This document shows, one piece after another, positions 63,462 through 64,000 of a stretch of 64,000 nt of DNA. The notes under the pieces are model-generated. The model had not been told where the DNA came from. It worked only from the letters and a program-made list of their open reading frames with translations, and ran no database searches. The translations under genes were made by a program, and so were the position numbers. Source of the stretch: Dolichospermum sp. FACHB-1091 (GTDB lineage Bacteria; Cyanobacteriota; Cyanobacteriia; Cyanobacteriales; Nostocaceae); contig NZ_JACJSB010000001.1 of the NCBI RefSeq assembly GCF_014697585.1, positions 186,001 to 250,000 on the forward strand, read 5' to 3'. The stretch's first letter is position 1, and each line of letters starts with the position of its first letter.

Positions 63462-63758
63462 GTTGGGTTGAGGAACGAAACCCAACATTATTAAACCTGA
63501 TTATTAAAACTTTTGTTGGGTTGCATAGATTTTCAAATTCCTTTTAGCGATATTTATGAAGGTGTAAATTTCCAGTAGGTTGGGTTGAGGAACGAAACCC
63601 AACATTATTAAACCTGATTATTAAAACTTTTGTTGGGTTGCATAGATTTTCAAATTCCTTTTAGCGATATTTATGAAGGTGTAAATTTCCAGTAGGTTGG
63701 GTTGAGGAACGAAACCCAACATTATTAAACCTGATTATTAAAACTTTTGTTGGGTTGC
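63408..63758. repeat. Perfect triplication of a 117-bp unit
   Basis: Units start at 63408, 63525 and 63642 and are identical over 117 bp. Each holds the last 54 bases of the Uma2 gene and the left part of a TAGGTTGGGTT palindromic element, up to GGGTTGC. 117 is a multiple of three. A full palindromic element (63692-63780, ends GTAGGTTGGGTT/AACCCAACCTAC) is completed only in the last copy. Confidence 0.95.
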
Positions 63759-63780
63759 GCTGTCGCTTAACCCAACCTAC
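63692..63780. repeat. Complete TAGGTTGGGTT palindromic element, 89 bp
   Basis: Twelve-bp perfect inverted ends. The core holds the inner pair GTTGGGTT/AACCCAAC. It separates two convergent Uma2 genes. Confidence 0.8.
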
Positions 63781-63793
63781 ATTTGATTGTACA

Positions 63794-64000
63794 TTAAATT
63801 TCATCAGGATCTATATTTAATTCTCGCAATTTTGCTGCTAAACGTTCTGCGGTTTCTTCAGGGGTAAAAACTAGCTTTCCTTCTGGTGTGAAATACCGCA
63901 ATAATCCCTCATGAATTCCCAAATATAAATTTAATTGTTCACTCCATAAATGTCCTTTTTCATTTGCTTCTAGAGGTTGATATTTTCCATCTAATAAATG
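63794..64000 (-). CDS. C-terminal part of a second Uma2-like protein, 5' end outside window
   Basis: Minus-strand frame of 68 codons from the window edge to TAA at 63794-63796: LDGKYQPLEANEKGHLWSEQ, LNLYLGIHEGLLRYF, TPEETAERLAAKLRELNI. LGxxxGxLRxxxxxGxxLxTPEExAExLAxxLRxLG is how Uma2 family members end. It faces the first Uma2 gene. The catalytic core is outside the window. Confidence 0.8.
   Translation of the reverse strand, partial: HLLDGKYQPLEANEKGHLWSEQLNLYLGIHEGLLRYFTPEGKLVFTPEETAERLAAKLRELNIDPDEI

Overview
The window is from a filamentous, probably heterocyst-forming cyanobacterium (Nostocales, Anabaena/Dolichospermum type). Signs are psbZ, a chlP-type geranylgeranyl reductase, a 2Fe-2S plant-type ferredoxin, a cyanophycin operon (cphB-cphA), many GCGATCGC (HIP1) octamers, heptameric tandem repeats, AT-rich codon use and a very high density of Ser/Thr kinases. 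The species cannot be fixed from the sequence.

Layout. 0-1.4 kb: the end of a probable Septu-type defence pair (ATPase tail plus HNH nuclease) and a decayed methyltransferase tail. 1.6-4.1 kb: ferredoxin, a small conserved protein, a DUF3326 protein and a CPBP membrane protease. 4.2-5.9 kb: a chromosomal actin-like/ribbon-helix-helix pair (ParM/ParR type, probably the cytoskeletal CorM/CorR system). 6.2-9.1 kb: a structured-RNA relic that looks like an IS605 right end, a Gfo/Idh/MocA oxidoreductase and chlP. 9.7-14.7 kb: HlyD adaptor, C39-peptidase ABC exporter with a cyclic-nucleotide-type domain, and a transposase-derived DNA-binding protein. 14.9-27.1 kb: M20 amidohydrolase, bioD, kinase with a TPTQ/TPIE minisatellite, a secreted P-domain protein that lost its sorting tail to a stop codon, prs, an HD hydrolase, a kinase-LRAT fusion, a dead vapC, typA and an HTH protein. 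27.5-34.9 kb: tRNA-Arg, a TnpB fragment, a CobN/ChlH-family chelatase carrying three in-frame repeat insertions, a cell-wall amidase, a duplicated lipoprotein and an FHA-kinase. 34.9-39.6 kb: a gene-poor zone full of IS debris and small palindromic mobile repeats, with a kinase-GUN4 fusion and a broken cbiT. 39.7-53 kb: membrane kinase, cphA, cphB, trmD, ispF, a nuclease-like/PIN pair, peptide-binding lipoprotein, larB, argH and a small basic protein. 53.3-64 kb: Nudix, alpha/beta hydrolase, a kinase-FGE protein whose C-terminus looks like the variable region of a diversity-generating retroelement, proA, tRNA-Gly, ribH, psbZ, a DHH-CBS-tRNA nucleotidyltransferase and two Uma2 nucleases around a perfect 117-bp triplication.

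Themes. (1) Six Hanks-type kinases are each fused to a different partner (repeat/PPC, LRAT, FHA, GUN4, membrane domain, FGE/C-lectin), which suggests strong modular reuse of the kinase in signalling. (2) Tetrapyrrole-related functions recur (chlP, CobN/ChlH, GUN4 kinase, broken cbiT) but not as one operon. (3) Nitrogen storage is represented by cphB-cphA with an NtcA-like promoter. (4) Small repeats are unusually active: MITEs with AGGACTTACG ends, TAGGTTGGGTT palindromes, 28-bp palindromes whose arms covary, and repeats spliced in frame into proteins. The most notable single signal is the retroelement-type variable region at 54.85-54.96 kb, whose template and reverse transcriptase must lie outside this window.
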